Source: Mesorhizobium sp. 113-3-3 (GTDB lineage: Bacteria > Pseudomonadota > Alphaproteobacteria > Rhizobiales > Rhizobiaceae). Taken from it: 64,000 nucleotides of DNA. The notes under the pieces are model-generated. The model worked only from the letters and a program-made list of their open reading frames with translations. It had not been told where the DNA came from and did no database searches. Positions 27,450 through 37,949 of the stretch are shown here, piece after piece. The position numbers and the translations under genes were made by a program. Within the stretch, counting starts at the first letter, position 1; each line of letters opens with the position of its first letter. The stretch covers positions 1,240,001 through 1,304,000 of the forward strand of contig NZ_AP023243.1 in assembly GCF_016756495.1 (NCBI RefSeq). The letters run 5' to 3'.

Positions 27450-28712
27450 ATGGACGCCACCGAGAGGGCCGCGCGCATCGTTCGAACGGTGATCGAGGCG
27501 CTGAAGCCGGGTTTTGCCGTCAGGCTGTGGACCGGGGAACGGATCGGCCCAGCCGGCGGCCCGGTGCTTGCCATCAACGATCAGGATATCGTCTGGCAAC
27601 TGGCCCGCCGGCCGAATTTCTCGACGCTGCTCGAAATGTGGATTTCCAGGACGATCGACGTCGAGGACGGCTCGCTGTTCGATCTCTACGCCCTGCCGTC
27701 ACAGGGCAAGCTGAGGCTGAAGGCGCTGCCGAAACTGGCGATCCTGCGCGACCTGCCCGCCGTCTTGTTTTCGCGACGGCAGATGACGAAGCGGGCCGAT
27801 CTTGCCGGGCACAACCCCTTTGTCAGCGGTTCGAACAAGCAAGCGATCGAACATCACTACGACATTTCCAACGCCTTCTACCGGCTCTTCCTCGACGAGC
27901 GCATGGTCTATACCTGCGCCTACTTCACCGATTTCGCCAACGGCATCGACCAGGCGCAGAAGGACAAGCTCGACCATATCTGCCGCAAGCTGAGGCTGAA
28001 GCCGGGTGACCGGCTGCTCGACATTGGCTGCGGCTGGGGCGCGATGCTGATCCATGCCGCCAAGCACTATGGCGCCATCGGCCATGGTGTGTCGCTGTCG
28101 GAGGAGCAGACCCGGCTGGCGCGCGAGCGCATCCGCGCCGAGGGGCTGGAGGACAAGATCACCATCGACATCAAGTCCTACACCGAGCTCGACGGCAGCT
28201 ACGACAAGATCTCGTCCATCGGCATGTTCGAGGCGGTCGGCCTCGCCAATCACGCCACCTATTTCTCGACCGTCCACCGGCTGTTGAAGCCAGGCGGCAT
28301 CTATCTGCATCATGCCATCACGAGGCGCGGCAAGGGCGGCACGCGCAAGACTTTGCGCAAGGGCGCGGAATACAAGGCGTTGATCAAATACATCTTCCCC
28401 GGCGGCGAGGTCGACACGATCGGCATGACATCAGGCAATCTCGAGGCGCATGGCTTTGTCATCGCCGACGTCGAGAATCTGCGCGAACACTATGCCCGCA
28501 CCTGCAGGCTGTGGGCCGAGCGCCTGCAGGCGCGCTTCGACGAGGCGATCGCCGAGGTCGGCGAGCCCAAGGCACGGCTATGGCTGCTTTATCTCACCGG
28601 CTGTTCGATCACCTTCGATCGCGGCTCGGCGCAGATTTTCCAGACCGTCGTCACCAAGCGCGCGCGGGGGCCAAGCGGCCTGCCGCCGACGCGGGCCGAC
28701 CTTTATCGGTAG
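27450..28712 (+). CDS. cfa: Cyclopropane-fatty-acyl-phospholipid synthase
   Basis: A 420-residue SAM-dependent enzyme that methylenates cis double bonds of membrane phospholipid acyl chains. The N-terminal about 110 residues are the lipid-binding lobe. The segment IEHHYDISNAFYRLFLDERM (about 133-152) followed by YTCAYF, the SAM loop LLDIGCGWGAMLIHAA (about 188-203), and SIGMFEAVG with the conserved Glu are characteristic. Rhizobia often carry two paralogues; which one this is cannot be told. The start ATG at 27450 follows GGGAGGGACC. Confidence 0.95.
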   Translation: MDATERAARIVRTVIEALKPGFAVRLWTGERIGPAGGPVLAINDQDIVWQLARRPNFSTLLEMWISRTIDVEDGSLFDLYALPSQGKLRLKALPKLAILRDLPAVLFSRRQMTKRADLAGHNPFVSGSNKQAIEHHYDISNAFYRLFLDERMVYTCAYFTDFANGIDQAQKDKLDHICRKLRLKPGDRLLDIGCGWGAMLIHAAKHYGAIGHGVSLSEEQTRLARERIRAEGLEDKITIDIKSYTELDGSYDKISSIGMFEAVGLANHATYFSTVHRLLKPGGIYLHHAITRRGKGGTRKTLRKGAEYKALIKYIFPGGEVDTIGMTSGNLEAHGFVIADVENLREHYARTCRLWAERLQARFDEAIAEVGEPKARLWLLYLTGCSITFDRGSAQIFQTVVTKRARGPSGLPPTRADLYR

Positions 28713-29461
28713 CTACAGAAAGCGCATCGCGTCGCCGACCTTAATGCCGGCCGGCCTGTCCACCGTGCAGTAGACGCCAAGGTTGTGCGCGTTGTGGCGG
28801 ACCAGATTGCGCAGGATACCGGGATCGTGGTCGAAGCCGTCCTGGCTGATGATGGTGAAGCCGCAGCGGCGGCAGGGTTCGGAAATCGTCAGGAGCAAGT
28901 CGCCGATGGCGAGCTTGCGGCCGATCCATTCGGTTTCGGGAAACGAGCCTTCGACCGCTGCCATGTCGACAATGATGTTGGGGCGGAAGCGGCGCGGGTC
29001 GGCGGCGCCTTCCGGATGCAGCGCTTTCAGCCGCGCCAGCGAGGCCGTGGTCAGAAGATGGATCGGCGCCTTTGCGTAGCGGGCCGCGGTGACGGGGCCG
29101 GCATAGGCTGGCGGCGCATTCTCTCGGCCAAACGGCCGAATCGAGGCGGCGAAGCCGAGATAGGTCGATAGGGCTCGGTCGCATTCGGCGCCGGGTGCGC
29201 TCAGCCAGTCGCCGCCGGGGATGGCGATCTCCAGGTCGCGATCATTGGCCAGCCGGGTGCGGATGCGCGGCACCTTGTGCCATTTCGCCTCGCGATCGGG
29301 CCGCGCGATCTCATTGTCCGAGGTATCGACGAGGCCGAACATGCGGTCGCCCGCCATGCCCGCCGGTCCGACCAGGATGGCGTCCTGGCGCTCGCCGGCG
29401 AGCGAACTCGCCGGGTAACGCCAGAGCTGGCTGACCGAGCCCAATGCCGCTTCGCCTGCCA

Positions 29462-29462
<1 letters not shown>
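28713..29462 (-). CDS. MOSC domain-containing protein
   Basis: A 249-residue protein with the MOSC N-terminal beta-barrel (SQLWRYPASSLAGERQDAIL, then GDRMFGLVDTSD) followed by the MOSC domain. The MOSC domain includes RFRPNIIVDM, EWIGRKLAIGDLLLTISEPC and the conserved cysteine region EPCRRCGFT. MOSC proteins bind molybdenum cofactor or transfer sulphur; the stand-alone ones include YcbX-like reductases of N-hydroxylated compounds. Its ATG at 29462 overlaps the acs stop (TGATG), so it is translationally coupled to acs. The physiological link to acetate activation is unclear. Confidence 0.9.
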
Positions 29463-31417
<1,955 letters not shown>

Positions 31418-31720
31418 TCCTGACTTTCCTCCCATACCAATCCGCCGGCTTGAACCGCCGGCTGGATCGCGGCGAAGCGGCCGCGAATTCGGCGGCATTA
31501 TTACCAGTTCCGCCGTGACGGCAACATTAGACGTTGGATTCGCGCGGCGGGATGCCGCAGGGGCATCCTCAGACGTTGTCAGCACTCGGGGTGGCTCGCT
31601 GCTAACCGTATGTTTTCGCGTCGAAAAGCCAGTTTCGATCAGGAAAAATCAATAGACAGTTAAGCAACGGCGCGCACACTCTGACGTTGGGAGGAAAGGA
31701 GACTCAAGTTGGGGACCGCC
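31418..31720. other. Divergent promoter region of acs and usg
   Basis: A 303-bp gap between divergent genes with no coding signal. It contains one short inverted repeat GATGCC-GCAGG-GGCATC at 31551-31567 and an AT-rich stretch near 31620-31660 (CAGGAAAAATCAATAGACAG) suited to a promoter. No named regulator site was recognised. Confidence 0.45.
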
Positions 31721-31993
31721 ATGCGCGACCATTCCGAAATGGACCTGATGCTCAAAGGCTATGGGCTGACCACGGCCAAGATTCTCTATCATTTTCCCGA
31801 TCATCCGCACCTGCTGCAGAGCTTCATCTGGCAGGACTACGACATCGCTCCGCGGTTTCCGGTGCTGATCAAATTCATCGAATTCTGGAAGGCCAAACTG
31901 GATGGGCCGCTGCATTCGGTCGTCTACACCCACCAGAAGCTGATCGCGCCGAATGAATGGCGCAAGGTGGATGGGGAGTTCGTGCTGCACTAA
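31721..31993 (+). CDS. usg: Usg family protein
   Basis: A 90-residue protein (MRDHSEMDLMLKGYGLTTAK, then ILYHFPDHPHLLQSFIWQDY, ending VDGEFVLH). The sequence is strongly reminiscent of the Usg family, small conserved alphaproteobacterial proteins first noted next to tryptophan genes in Caulobacter; no function is established. I used the ATG at 31721; a TTG at 31709 preceded by AAAGGAGACTCAAG is an equally serious start and would add four residues. A repeat element begins directly after the stop. Confidence 0.88.
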   Translation: MRDHSEMDLMLKGYGLTTAKILYHFPDHPHLLQSFIWQDYDIAPRFPVLIKFIEFWKAKLDGPLHSVVYTHQKLIAPNEWRKVDGEFVLH

Positions 31994-31997
31994 GGCC

Positions 31998-32126
31998 TGC
32001 CGATATTCAGGTGAGGCCGGCCTGCGAATGGCGGCTTCCTGCGCTTCCGGCTCACGTACGAAAAGTACGCTCCGCTCCGGTTCTCGGAAGCCACCATTCT
32101 CGACTTGGCCCGACCTGAATCTCGAC
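31998..32126. repeat. Long-hairpin intergenic repeat, copy 2
   Basis: This has the same architecture as the element at 23515. The outer arms are GATATTCAGGTGAGGCC (32002-32018) and GACCTGAATCTC (32112-32123). The inner arms are GAATGGCGGCTTCC and GGAAGCCACCATTC, and the tip is CGTAC-GAAAA-GTACG (32055-32069), followed by the shared CTCCGCTCCGGTTCTCGGAA. It lacks the extra palindrome seen in copy 1. It lies between convergent usg and the aldo/keto reductase gene. Confidence 0.8.
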
Positions 32127-32149
32127 GCCTTAACTTTGGCGCGCGGTGG

Positions 32150-33184
32150 TCACACCGCCGGCGGGTTCAGCCGGGCAAAACCTTCCTGGCGGCGGTACGG
32201 AAAATACGGATAGGGCGCTGTGACTTCGCTGGCCGCGTCGAGTTTTTTCACCTGCTCCGGCGTCAGCGACCAGCCGACGGCGCCGAGGTTCTGGCGCAAT
32301 TGTTCCTCGTTGCGGGCGCCGATGATGACGGAGGAAACGGTCGGGCGCTGCAGCAGCCAGTTGATGGCGATCTGCGGCACCGTCTTGCCGGTTTCCCGCG
32401 CCACCGCGTCCAGCGCATCCATCACCCGGTAGATATGTTCGTCCTCGACCGGTGGGCCGAAGCTTGCGGTGTCATGCAGCCGGCTCTTTTCCGGCAGCTT
32501 CTGGCCACGGCGGATCTTGCCGGTGAGGCGGCCCCAGCCGAGCGGGCTCCACACCAGCGCGCCGACGCCCTGGTCGAGGCCGAGCGGCATCAGTTCCCAC
32601 TCATAGTCGCGGCCGACCAGCGAATAGTAGACCTGGTGCGCGGCGTAGCGCGGGTAGCCATGCTTGTCGGCCGCCGCAAGCGACTTCATCACCTGCCAGC
32701 CGGAGAAGTTGGAGACGCCGACATAGCGCAGCTTGCCGGAACGCACGAGTTCGTCCAGCGTCGACAGCACCTCCTCGATCGGCGTGCCGGCATCGAAGGC
32801 ATGCAACTGCAACAGGTCGATGTAATCGGTGCCGAGGCGCTTCAGCGCGGCGTCCACGGATTTGATCAGGCGCGAACGCGAGGAGCCGTAGTCGGCCGGT
32901 CGGTCGCCCATCGGCAAGGATGTCTTGGTCGAGATCAGCACGGCATCGCGCCGGCCCTTGATGGCCTCGCCGAGCACCTCTTCCGAGGCGCCATTCGAAT
33001 AGACATCGGCCGTGTCGAACAGATTGACGCCGGCCTCGAGGCAAATGTCGACCAGCCGCCGCGCTTCCCTGGCGTCGCTGTTGCCCCAGGCGCCGAACAG
33101 CGGACCAGAGCCACCGAAGGTTCCCGCGCCAAATGAGAGGGCGGGCACTTTCAGGCCCGATGCGCCGAGACGTCGATAGTCCAT
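32150..33184 (-). CDS. Aldo/keto reductase
   Basis: A 344-residue NADPH-dependent TIM-barrel oxidoreductase. The start at 33184 (MDYRRLGASGLKVPALSFGA) follows CAGGAGTAAGAAA. Features: FDTADVYSNGASEEVLGEAI with catalytic Asp/Tyr, LISTKTSLPMG with the catalytic Lys, DYIDLLQLHAFD with the His, KLRYVGVSNFSGWQ and the cofactor-binding VSSVIIGARNEEQLRQNLGA. The substrate is unknown. It shares a strand with the MFS gene 57 bp upstream of its start and may be cotranscribed with it. A second, diverged aldo/keto reductase lies at 36790. Confidence 0.93.
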   Translation of the reverse strand: MDYRRLGASGLKVPALSFGAGTFGGSGPLFGAWGNSDAREARRLVDICLEAGVNLFDTADVYSNGASEEVLGEAIKGRRDAVLISTKTSLPMGDRPADYGSSRSRLIKSVDAALKRLGTDYIDLLQLHAFDAGTPIEEVLSTLDELVRSGKLRYVGVSNFSGWQVMKSLAAADKHGYPRYAAHQVYYSLVGRDYEWELMPLGLDQGVGALVWSPLGWGRLTGKIRRGQKLPEKSRLHDTASFGPPVEDEHIYRVMDALDAVARETGKTVPQIAINWLLQRPTVSSVIIGARNEEQLRQNLGAVGWSLTPEQVKKLDAASEVTAPYPYFPYRRQEGFARLNPPAV

Positions 33185-33241
33185 TTTCTTACTCCTGGTG
33201 GTTGGAAGAGGTGTCGAGAGAAATCCGTTCGCCAACGATCG

Positions 33242-34423
33242 TCAGGGCCGGACGGTGACCGGCGCGCCGAGCGCGCTGGCGCGATCGAGGCGCAGCGCCA
33301 GCCCGGCGACGCCGAGTGCCGCGACCGGCAGCAAGGCGGCGACCCAGGTGAGCGAACCCAATCCAAGCCCATGGGCGATGACCGCGCCGCCGAGCCACGC
33401 GCCGGCGGCGTTGCCGAGATTGAAGGCTGCGATGTTGAAGGACGAGGCCAGGCTCTGGCCGGCGCCTTGCGCCTTGTCCAGCACCCACATCTGCAGCGGC
33501 GCCACGGTACCGAAGGCGGCGGCCCCGAGCAGGCCGACATAGATCACGGCCATGACCTTGCTGTGGATGGCGAAGCTCATGGTGGCGAGCACCACGGCCA
33601 GCACCACGAGGCTGCCCAGCACCGCCGGCACCAGCCAGCGATCAGCGACCTTGCCGCCGGCGAGATTGCCGGCAATGAGGCCGCCGCCGAAGATGAGCAG
33701 GATCGGCGACACGGCCGCTTCCTTGAAGCCGCTGATCTCAGTCAACAGCGGGGCAATATAGGTGAAGACGGCAAAGACGCCGGCATAGCCGAGCACGGTG
33801 GTGGCGAGGCCGAGCAGGACCGGCGTGCGGCGCAGCACGGCAAGGTCGGCGCGCAGGTCGCTCTTTTCGGGCGCGACCTGGCTGCGCGGCACCAGGGCCA
33901 GGATGACGGCGAAGGCGGCTAGGCCGACCACGGTCAGGGCCCAGAAGGTCGCGCGCCAGCCGAAGGCCTGGCCGAGCCAGGTGCCGAAGGGCACGCCGAG
34001 GATGTTGGCGATGGTGAGCCCGGTAAACATCAGCGCGATCGCCGAGGCCTTCTTGTTGGGGGCGACCAGGCCGGTGGCCACGACAGAACCGACGCCGAAG
34101 AAGGTGCCATGGGCAAAGGCGGTGACGATGCGGGCGCCCATCAGGGTCCAGTAGTCGGGCGCCAGCGCACAGGCGAGATTGCCCAGCGTGAAGATCGCCA
34201 TCAGTGCCAGAAGCACGGTCTTGCGCGGCCAGTTGCCGGTGGCGATGGTCAGCAGCGGCGCGCCGATGACGACGCCCAGCGCATAGCCGGAAATGAGCTG
34301 GCCGGCGGCCGAGATCGAGACGCCGAGGTCTTTGCTGACATCGATGAGCAGACCCATGATGACGAATTCGGTGACGCCGATGCCGAAGGCGCCGGCGGCG
34401 AGGGCGTAGAGAGCGAGAGGCAT
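33242..34423 (-). CDS. MFS transporter, DHA1 (AraJ/YdhP-like) family
   Basis: A 393-residue 12-segment membrane protein. The N-terminus LALYALAAGAFGIGVTEFVI followed by MGLL is the hallmark of the AraJ/YdhP arabinose-efflux/drug:H+ antiporter branch, and the loop NWPRKTVLLALMAIFTLGN is the motif A region. The start ATG at 34423 is preceded by TGGAAGTGGAAAC. Members export drugs, sugars or purine nucleosides; the substrate is not determinable. It is divergent from the LysR gene and upstream of the aldo/keto reductase, suggesting a small LysR-controlled detoxification unit. Confidence 0.92.
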   Translation of the reverse strand: MPLALYALAAGAFGIGVTEFVIMGLLIDVSKDLGVSISAAGQLISGYALGVVIGAPLLTIATGNWPRKTVLLALMAIFTLGNLACALAPDYWTLMGARIVTAFAHGTFFGVGSVVATGLVAPNKKASAIALMFTGLTIANILGVPFGTWLGQAFGWRATFWALTVVGLAAFAVILALVPRSQVAPEKSDLRADLAVLRRTPVLLGLATTVLGYAGVFAVFTYIAPLLTEISGFKEAAVSPILLIFGGGLIAGNLAGGKVADRWLVPAVLGSLVVLAVVLATMSFAIHSKVMAVIYVGLLGAAAFGTVAPLQMWVLDKAQGAGQSLASSFNIAAFNLGNAAGAWLGGAVIAHGLGLGSLTWVAALLPVAALGVAGLALRLDRASALGAPVTVRP

Positions 34424-34511
34424 GGCGGTTTCCACTTCCAAGACGGCCCGTTAAGGCGACGAGCGCCTTGTCCAACCCGCGCCCCGACCCCTGAGATCGT
34501 GTCGCCATGCA

Positions 34512-34561
34512 CTGTGAACCAGACTTGCGTTGGGCACATTTTCTGTGAAATAGATTCACAG
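34512..34561. promoter_or_regulatory. Putative LysR operator
   Basis: A perfect inverted repeat CTGTGAA-ATAGA-TTCACAG (34543-34561) abuts the LysR start codon. A third half site CTGTGAA lies at 34512-34518, 31 bp upstream of the first half, about three helical turns. The pattern of one strong palindrome plus an offset half site in the divergent gap is typical of LysR-type regulation. Confidence 0.6.
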
Positions 34562-35467
34562 ATGGCGAGATCCGACATCAATCGCTCCGGCGAGATCGAA
34601 GTCTTCGTGCGCGTCGTCGAGGCGGGCAGCTTATCTGCCGCGGCACGTGCGTTGCGCATGACGCCATCAGCCGTCAGCAAGCTGATCGCGCGGCTGGAAG
34701 CCCGGCTTGGCGCGCGGCTGGTCAGCCGCTCGACGCGCAAGCTGCAGCTGACGCCGGAGGGAACGGCGTTCTACGACAGCGGGCTGCGCATCCTCGCCGA
34801 CATGGCCGCGGCCGAGCGCGAGGCGGCGGCCGGTGCAGCACCGCGCGGGCGGCTGCGCGTCAACACCTACGTGCCCTTCGGCGTGCACCGGCTGATCCCG
34901 CTGCTGCCGCGCTTCCTTGAACGCTATCGCGAAATCTCGGTCGATCTGGTGCTGACCGACAGTGTCATCGACCTGATGGCGGAGCGTGCCGATGTCGCCG
35001 TCCGTGCCGGGCCGCTTGGCGAATCAAGGCTGGTGGCGCGCAAGCTCGGGCAGAGCCCGGTGGCGGTGGTCGCGGCCCCATCCTACCTCGAAGCGCACGG
35101 CACGCCGCTGACGCCGGCCGATCTCGACCGCCACAACCGCATGGGCTTCGGCTTCGTCAGGCATATCGACGGTTGGCCGTTCCGCGACGCGGAGGGCCGC
35201 GCCATCATGATCCCGATCACCGGCAACATGCTGGTCAGCGACGGCGAGGCGATGCGGCTGATGACGCTGGCCGGAACCGGCATCTCTCGGCTGGCGCGCT
35301 GGCATGTCGCGGCCGATATCGCCGCCGGGCGGCTGGTGGCGTTGCTGGAGGATTTCAATCCGGGCGACGAGGAGGCCACCCACGCCGTCTATGTCGGCCA
35401 GGGCCGGCATCTGCCGGCGCGGGTGCGGGCCTTTCTCGATTTCCTGGCCGAGACCGTGAGGCTCTAA
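34562..35467 (+). CDS. LysR family transcriptional regulator
   Basis: A 301-residue protein. The N-terminal winged helix-turn-helix is FVRVVEAGSLSAAARALRMT with PSAVSKLIARLEARLGARLV (about residues 15-54). The effector domain begins near residue 95 (GRLRVNTYVPFGVHRLIPLL). It belongs to the DsdA/PecT-like group that frequently controls a divergent transporter. Its start codon directly abuts the inverted repeat at 34543-34561, so autoregulation by steric block is plausible. Confidence 0.95.
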   Translation: MARSDINRSGEIEVFVRVVEAGSLSAAARALRMTPSAVSKLIARLEARLGARLVSRSTRKLQLTPEGTAFYDSGLRILADMAAAEREAAAGAAPRGRLRVNTYVPFGVHRLIPLLPRFLERYREISVDLVLTDSVIDLMAERADVAVRAGPLGESRLVARKLGQSPVAVVAAPSYLEAHGTPLTPADLDRHNRMGFGFVRHIDGWPFRDAEGRAIMIPITGNMLVSDGEAMRLMTLAGTGISRLARWHVAADIAAGRLVALLEDFNPGDEEATHAVYVGQGRHLPARVRAFLDFLAETVRL

Positions 35468-35586
35468 GCAAATGCGCTTTTCAAGCGCCGTTCGACAACC
35501 CGGCGGGCGGGCTATGGAATCCCGTCCGGCCATCGCAGGTGCCGCCGCCCAGGCACTGGGAGCGTTGGCAGTTCAGGAGGCGTGAA

Positions 35587-36297
35587 TTGGTCCGCGTGGT
35601 CACGGCATTCCTGCTTGCAATCGTGACATGGCTGCATGCCCCGACGATCTGCGAGGCTGCCGAGGTCGCCACACCTGCCGCGAACGCCAGTGACAACGAC
35701 GTCAAGCAACTGCTCTCAGTAGTCCTGGCGCAAACGGAGGATTTCTGGGGCGCCACCTTCAAGGCCGGCGGATCGACCTATGAGGAGCCCAAGCTGGTGC
35801 TGTTCACCGGCTTCATCGCGACTGCATGCGGTGTTGTTTCTAGGACGTCATACTGCGCGGCGGACCAGAGAATCTATCTCGATCCGGCGTTTCCCGGGCT
35901 TCGAGAGATCGGGTCGATTGGCGACTTCGCCAAGGCGCTGATTCTCGCCCGAGAAGTTGGGCACCATGTGCAGAACATCTCGGCCGTTCCGCAGAAGCTT
36001 GTCGCTGACGGCGACCAGCAAGCCGCCATCATCCGGTCGGAACAGGTCGAACTGCAGGCCGATTGTTTTGCCGGACTGTGGAGCCACTATGTTCAGGACA
36101 AGGGGCTGTTAGAAGACACCGATCTGGCGCAAGCCAGAGAGCTGCTGCGATCTCTCGGAGACGATCAGCCCGCCAATGCCTTCGGAAATTCGACGGCCAA
36201 GAGGTACGGCACCTCGGAACAGAGGATCCGCTGGTTTGATCGGGGCCTTGCCGGAAAGGCGATCGCGGACTGCGATACTTTTGCGGATCCGCTTTGA
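35587..36297 (+). CDS. YpfJ-like neutral zinc metallopeptidase homologue with altered HEXXH motif
   Basis: A 236-residue secreted protein. A TTG start at 35587 is supported by CAGGAGGCGTGAA; no ATG fits. Residues 1-25 (VVTAFLLAIVTWLHAPTICEA) are a signal peptide. The body aligns by eye with the PF04228 neutral zinc metallopeptidase family: YCAADQRIYLDPAF, GDFAKALILAREVGHHVQNI and VELQADCFAGLWSHYVQ. The zinc-binding HEVGHH of the family reads REVGHH here, so the first histidine ligand is replaced by arginine and catalysis is doubtful. It is shorter than typical members. Likely a pseudoenzyme or decaying gene. Confidence 0.82.
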   Translation: MVRVVTAFLLAIVTWLHAPTICEAAEVATPAANASDNDVKQLLSVVLAQTEDFWGATFKAGGSTYEEPKLVLFTGFIATACGVVSRTSYCAADQRIYLDPAFPGLREIGSIGDFAKALILAREVGHHVQNISAVPQKLVADGDQQAAIIRSEQVELQADCFAGLWSHYVQDKGLLEDTDLAQARELLRSLGDDQPANAFGNSTAKRYGTSEQRIRWFDRGLAGKAIADCDTFADPL

Positions 36298-36335
36298 TGC
36301 CGAGCCAGCCGTTGCCCTGTCGGGGAGTTGCGCCT

Positions 36336-36641
36336 TCATTGGCCGACAGACTTCAAGGCTTTCCTGATCTTTTCGATGACCGTGCCGATGTCCGACCGCC
36401 CGGAAGTGTATTCTCCATCCGGGTCATAATATGCGTCCCGCAGCTGCTCCAAACGAGCAATGACAGTGGTTGCGTAGTCATGCGCCGTACCGGCGACGAC
36501 GACCTTTTCGAATTCGCCCTGCGCGGCACTGACCGCGCCGACGCAGACTTTCCAATCGTAGGGGCTGGCTGAAGCAGCGGCGTGGCGATCAGCCATGATT
36601 GCCACGATTATGTCTCGAAATTGCGCGGCGGATGGTGCCAT
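36336..36641 (-). CDS. Hypothetical protein, 101 residues
   Basis: An ORF from the ATG at 36641, preceded by CTGGAGACGACG. The product is soluble and probably helical (SAAQFRDIIVAIMADRHAAA, then VIARLEQLRDAYYDPDGEYT), with no signal peptide, membrane segment or recognised domain. It is convergent with the metallopeptidase-like gene 38 bp away. A ribosome binding site and plausible composition support it; no homology call is possible. Confidence 0.55.
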   Translation of the reverse strand: MAPSAAQFRDIIVAIMADRHAAASASPYDWKVCVGAVSAAQGEFEKVVVAGTAHDYATTVIARLEQLRDAYYDPDGEYTSGRSDIGTVIEKIRKALKSVGQ

Positions 36642-36726
36642 CGTCGTCTCCAGACATCGCTGCTTCGGCTTCATGATGGTAGCCGCAACCGCGTCCGGTA
36701 CAAGGCGGCCGTGCGGGCGAAACGCT

Positions 36727-36760
36727 AAAAAGCCGCGCGCCCGAAGGAACGCGCGGCTTT
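36727..36760 (-). terminator. Terminator of the aldo/keto reductase gene
   Basis: AAAGCCGCGCG (36729-36739) pairs perfectly over 11 bp with CGCGCGGCTTT (36750-36760). On the minus strand the stem runs into a TTTTT tract (complement of the A run at 36727-36731). It lies 30 bp past the stop of the aldo/keto reductase at 36790. Confidence 0.85.
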
Positions 36761-36789
36761 CTGGAAAATCGCGTCTTGTTGGAGACGGA

Positions 36790-37839
36790 CTATGCCTTCG
36801 CCACGAATGGCGCCGGGCGACGGCCGGCGGCCTGGCGCTCCAGCATCCAGCCGGGATATTCGGACGGCAGCGCGCTGACCTCGTCCAATTTGGCGAGATC
36901 GTCCGCGTCGAGCTTCACTGCAGCCGCGGCAAGGTTTTGTTCGAGCTGATCCATGCGGCTGGCGCCGATGATCACGCTCATCACGAAAGGTTTGGCCAGG
37001 ACATAGCCGAGCGCCACGGTGGCGACGCTGACATCATGCTTCCCAGCGATCTCGCGCATGATGGCGACCGCCGCCCAGGCACGATCCTCGTTGACCGGCG
37101 GGAAGTTGAAGGATGCGCGGCGGCCTTCGCCATTGCCGGGCGCGCCGGGGCCGTATTTGCCGGAGAGCAGGCCGCCGGCCATCGGCGACCACACCATCAG
37201 CCCGAGTTTCTCCTCGTTGATGAGCGGCACGATTTCGCGTTCGAGATCGCGGCCGGCGATCGAATAATAGGACTGGATGGTCTCGAAGCGGGCAAGGCCC
37301 TTGCGGTCGGCGATGCCGAGCGCCTTGGCGATGCGCCACGCCGCCCAGTTGGAAACGCCGACATAGCGGACCTTGCCGCTGGCAACGAGATCGTCCAGCG
37401 CCCGCAGCGTCTCGTCGATCGGCGTCACCGCGTCGGTGCCGTGCAGCTGATAGAGATCGATATGGTCGAGTTGCAGCCGTTCGAGGCTGGCGTCGACCGA
37501 ATCCATGATGTGGCCGCGCGAGGAGCCGCGATCGTTCGGACCCTGGCCCATGGCGCCATGCACCTTGGTCGCGATGACGACGTCCGACCTGGCGACGCCG
37601 AGGTCCCTGAGCGACTGGCCGAGCAGGCGCTCGGACTCACCGAAGGAATAGACATCGGCCGTGTCGAAGAAATTGACGCCGGCGGCGATCGAGCGGCCGA
37701 CGATCTCGTTGACGCCCTTCTGGTCGAGGCTGGCGATCAGCCCCCACTGGGCATTCTGGCCGGCGGCGCCGAAAGTCATGGTGCCGAGGCACAGTTCGGA
37801 GACGAACATCCCCGTATTTCCAAGCTGGTTGTAACGCAT
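36790..37839 (-). CDS. Aldo/keto reductase
   Basis: A 349-residue TIM-barrel NADPH oxidoreductase beginning MRYNQLGNTGMFVSELCLGT. Catalytic and cofactor features: VNFFDTADVYSFGESERLLG, VVIATKVHGAM, HIDLYQLHGTD, VRYVGVSNWAAWRIAKAL and VMSVIIGASRMDQLEQNLAA. The ATG at 37839 follows CCTGGAGCCTTCGCC; the open frame extends upstream but is not protein-like. It is only moderately similar to the copy at 32150, so it is a paralogue rather than a recent duplication. Substrate unknown. It ends at a strong terminator. Confidence 0.93.
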   Translation of the reverse strand: MRYNQLGNTGMFVSELCLGTMTFGAAGQNAQWGLIASLDQKGVNEIVGRSIAAGVNFFDTADVYSFGESERLLGQSLRDLGVARSDVVIATKVHGAMGQGPNDRGSSRGHIMDSVDASLERLQLDHIDLYQLHGTDAVTPIDETLRALDDLVASGKVRYVGVSNWAAWRIAKALGIADRKGLARFETIQSYYSIAGRDLEREIVPLINEEKLGLMVWSPMAGGLLSGKYGPGAPGNGEGRRASFNFPPVNEDRAWAAVAIMREIAGKHDVSVATVALGYVLAKPFVMSVIIGASRMDQLEQNLAAAAVKLDADDLAKLDEVSALPSEYPGWMLERQAAGRRPAPFVAKA

Positions 37840-37949
37840 GGCGAAGGCTCCAGGAGAAATGTGTGATGACACAAAACAAATAGGAACGGAACGTTTCGTT
37901 TCCAGTCGTGGCGCAGCCAGCTTATCGGACTGGCCCAAAGGCGTGGGTG

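Noticed and set aside
27267..27599. Upstream extension of the 23-codon ORF to a 134-residue protein
   Set aside because: The upstream part overlaps the cfa start, has no protein character, and the extended ribosome binding site sits inside it, marking the ATG at 27266 as the start.
36595..37866. 423-codon plus-strand frame opposite the second aldo/keto reductase
   Set aside because: A shadow frame; the minus strand carries all catalytic and cofactor motifs and a terminator.
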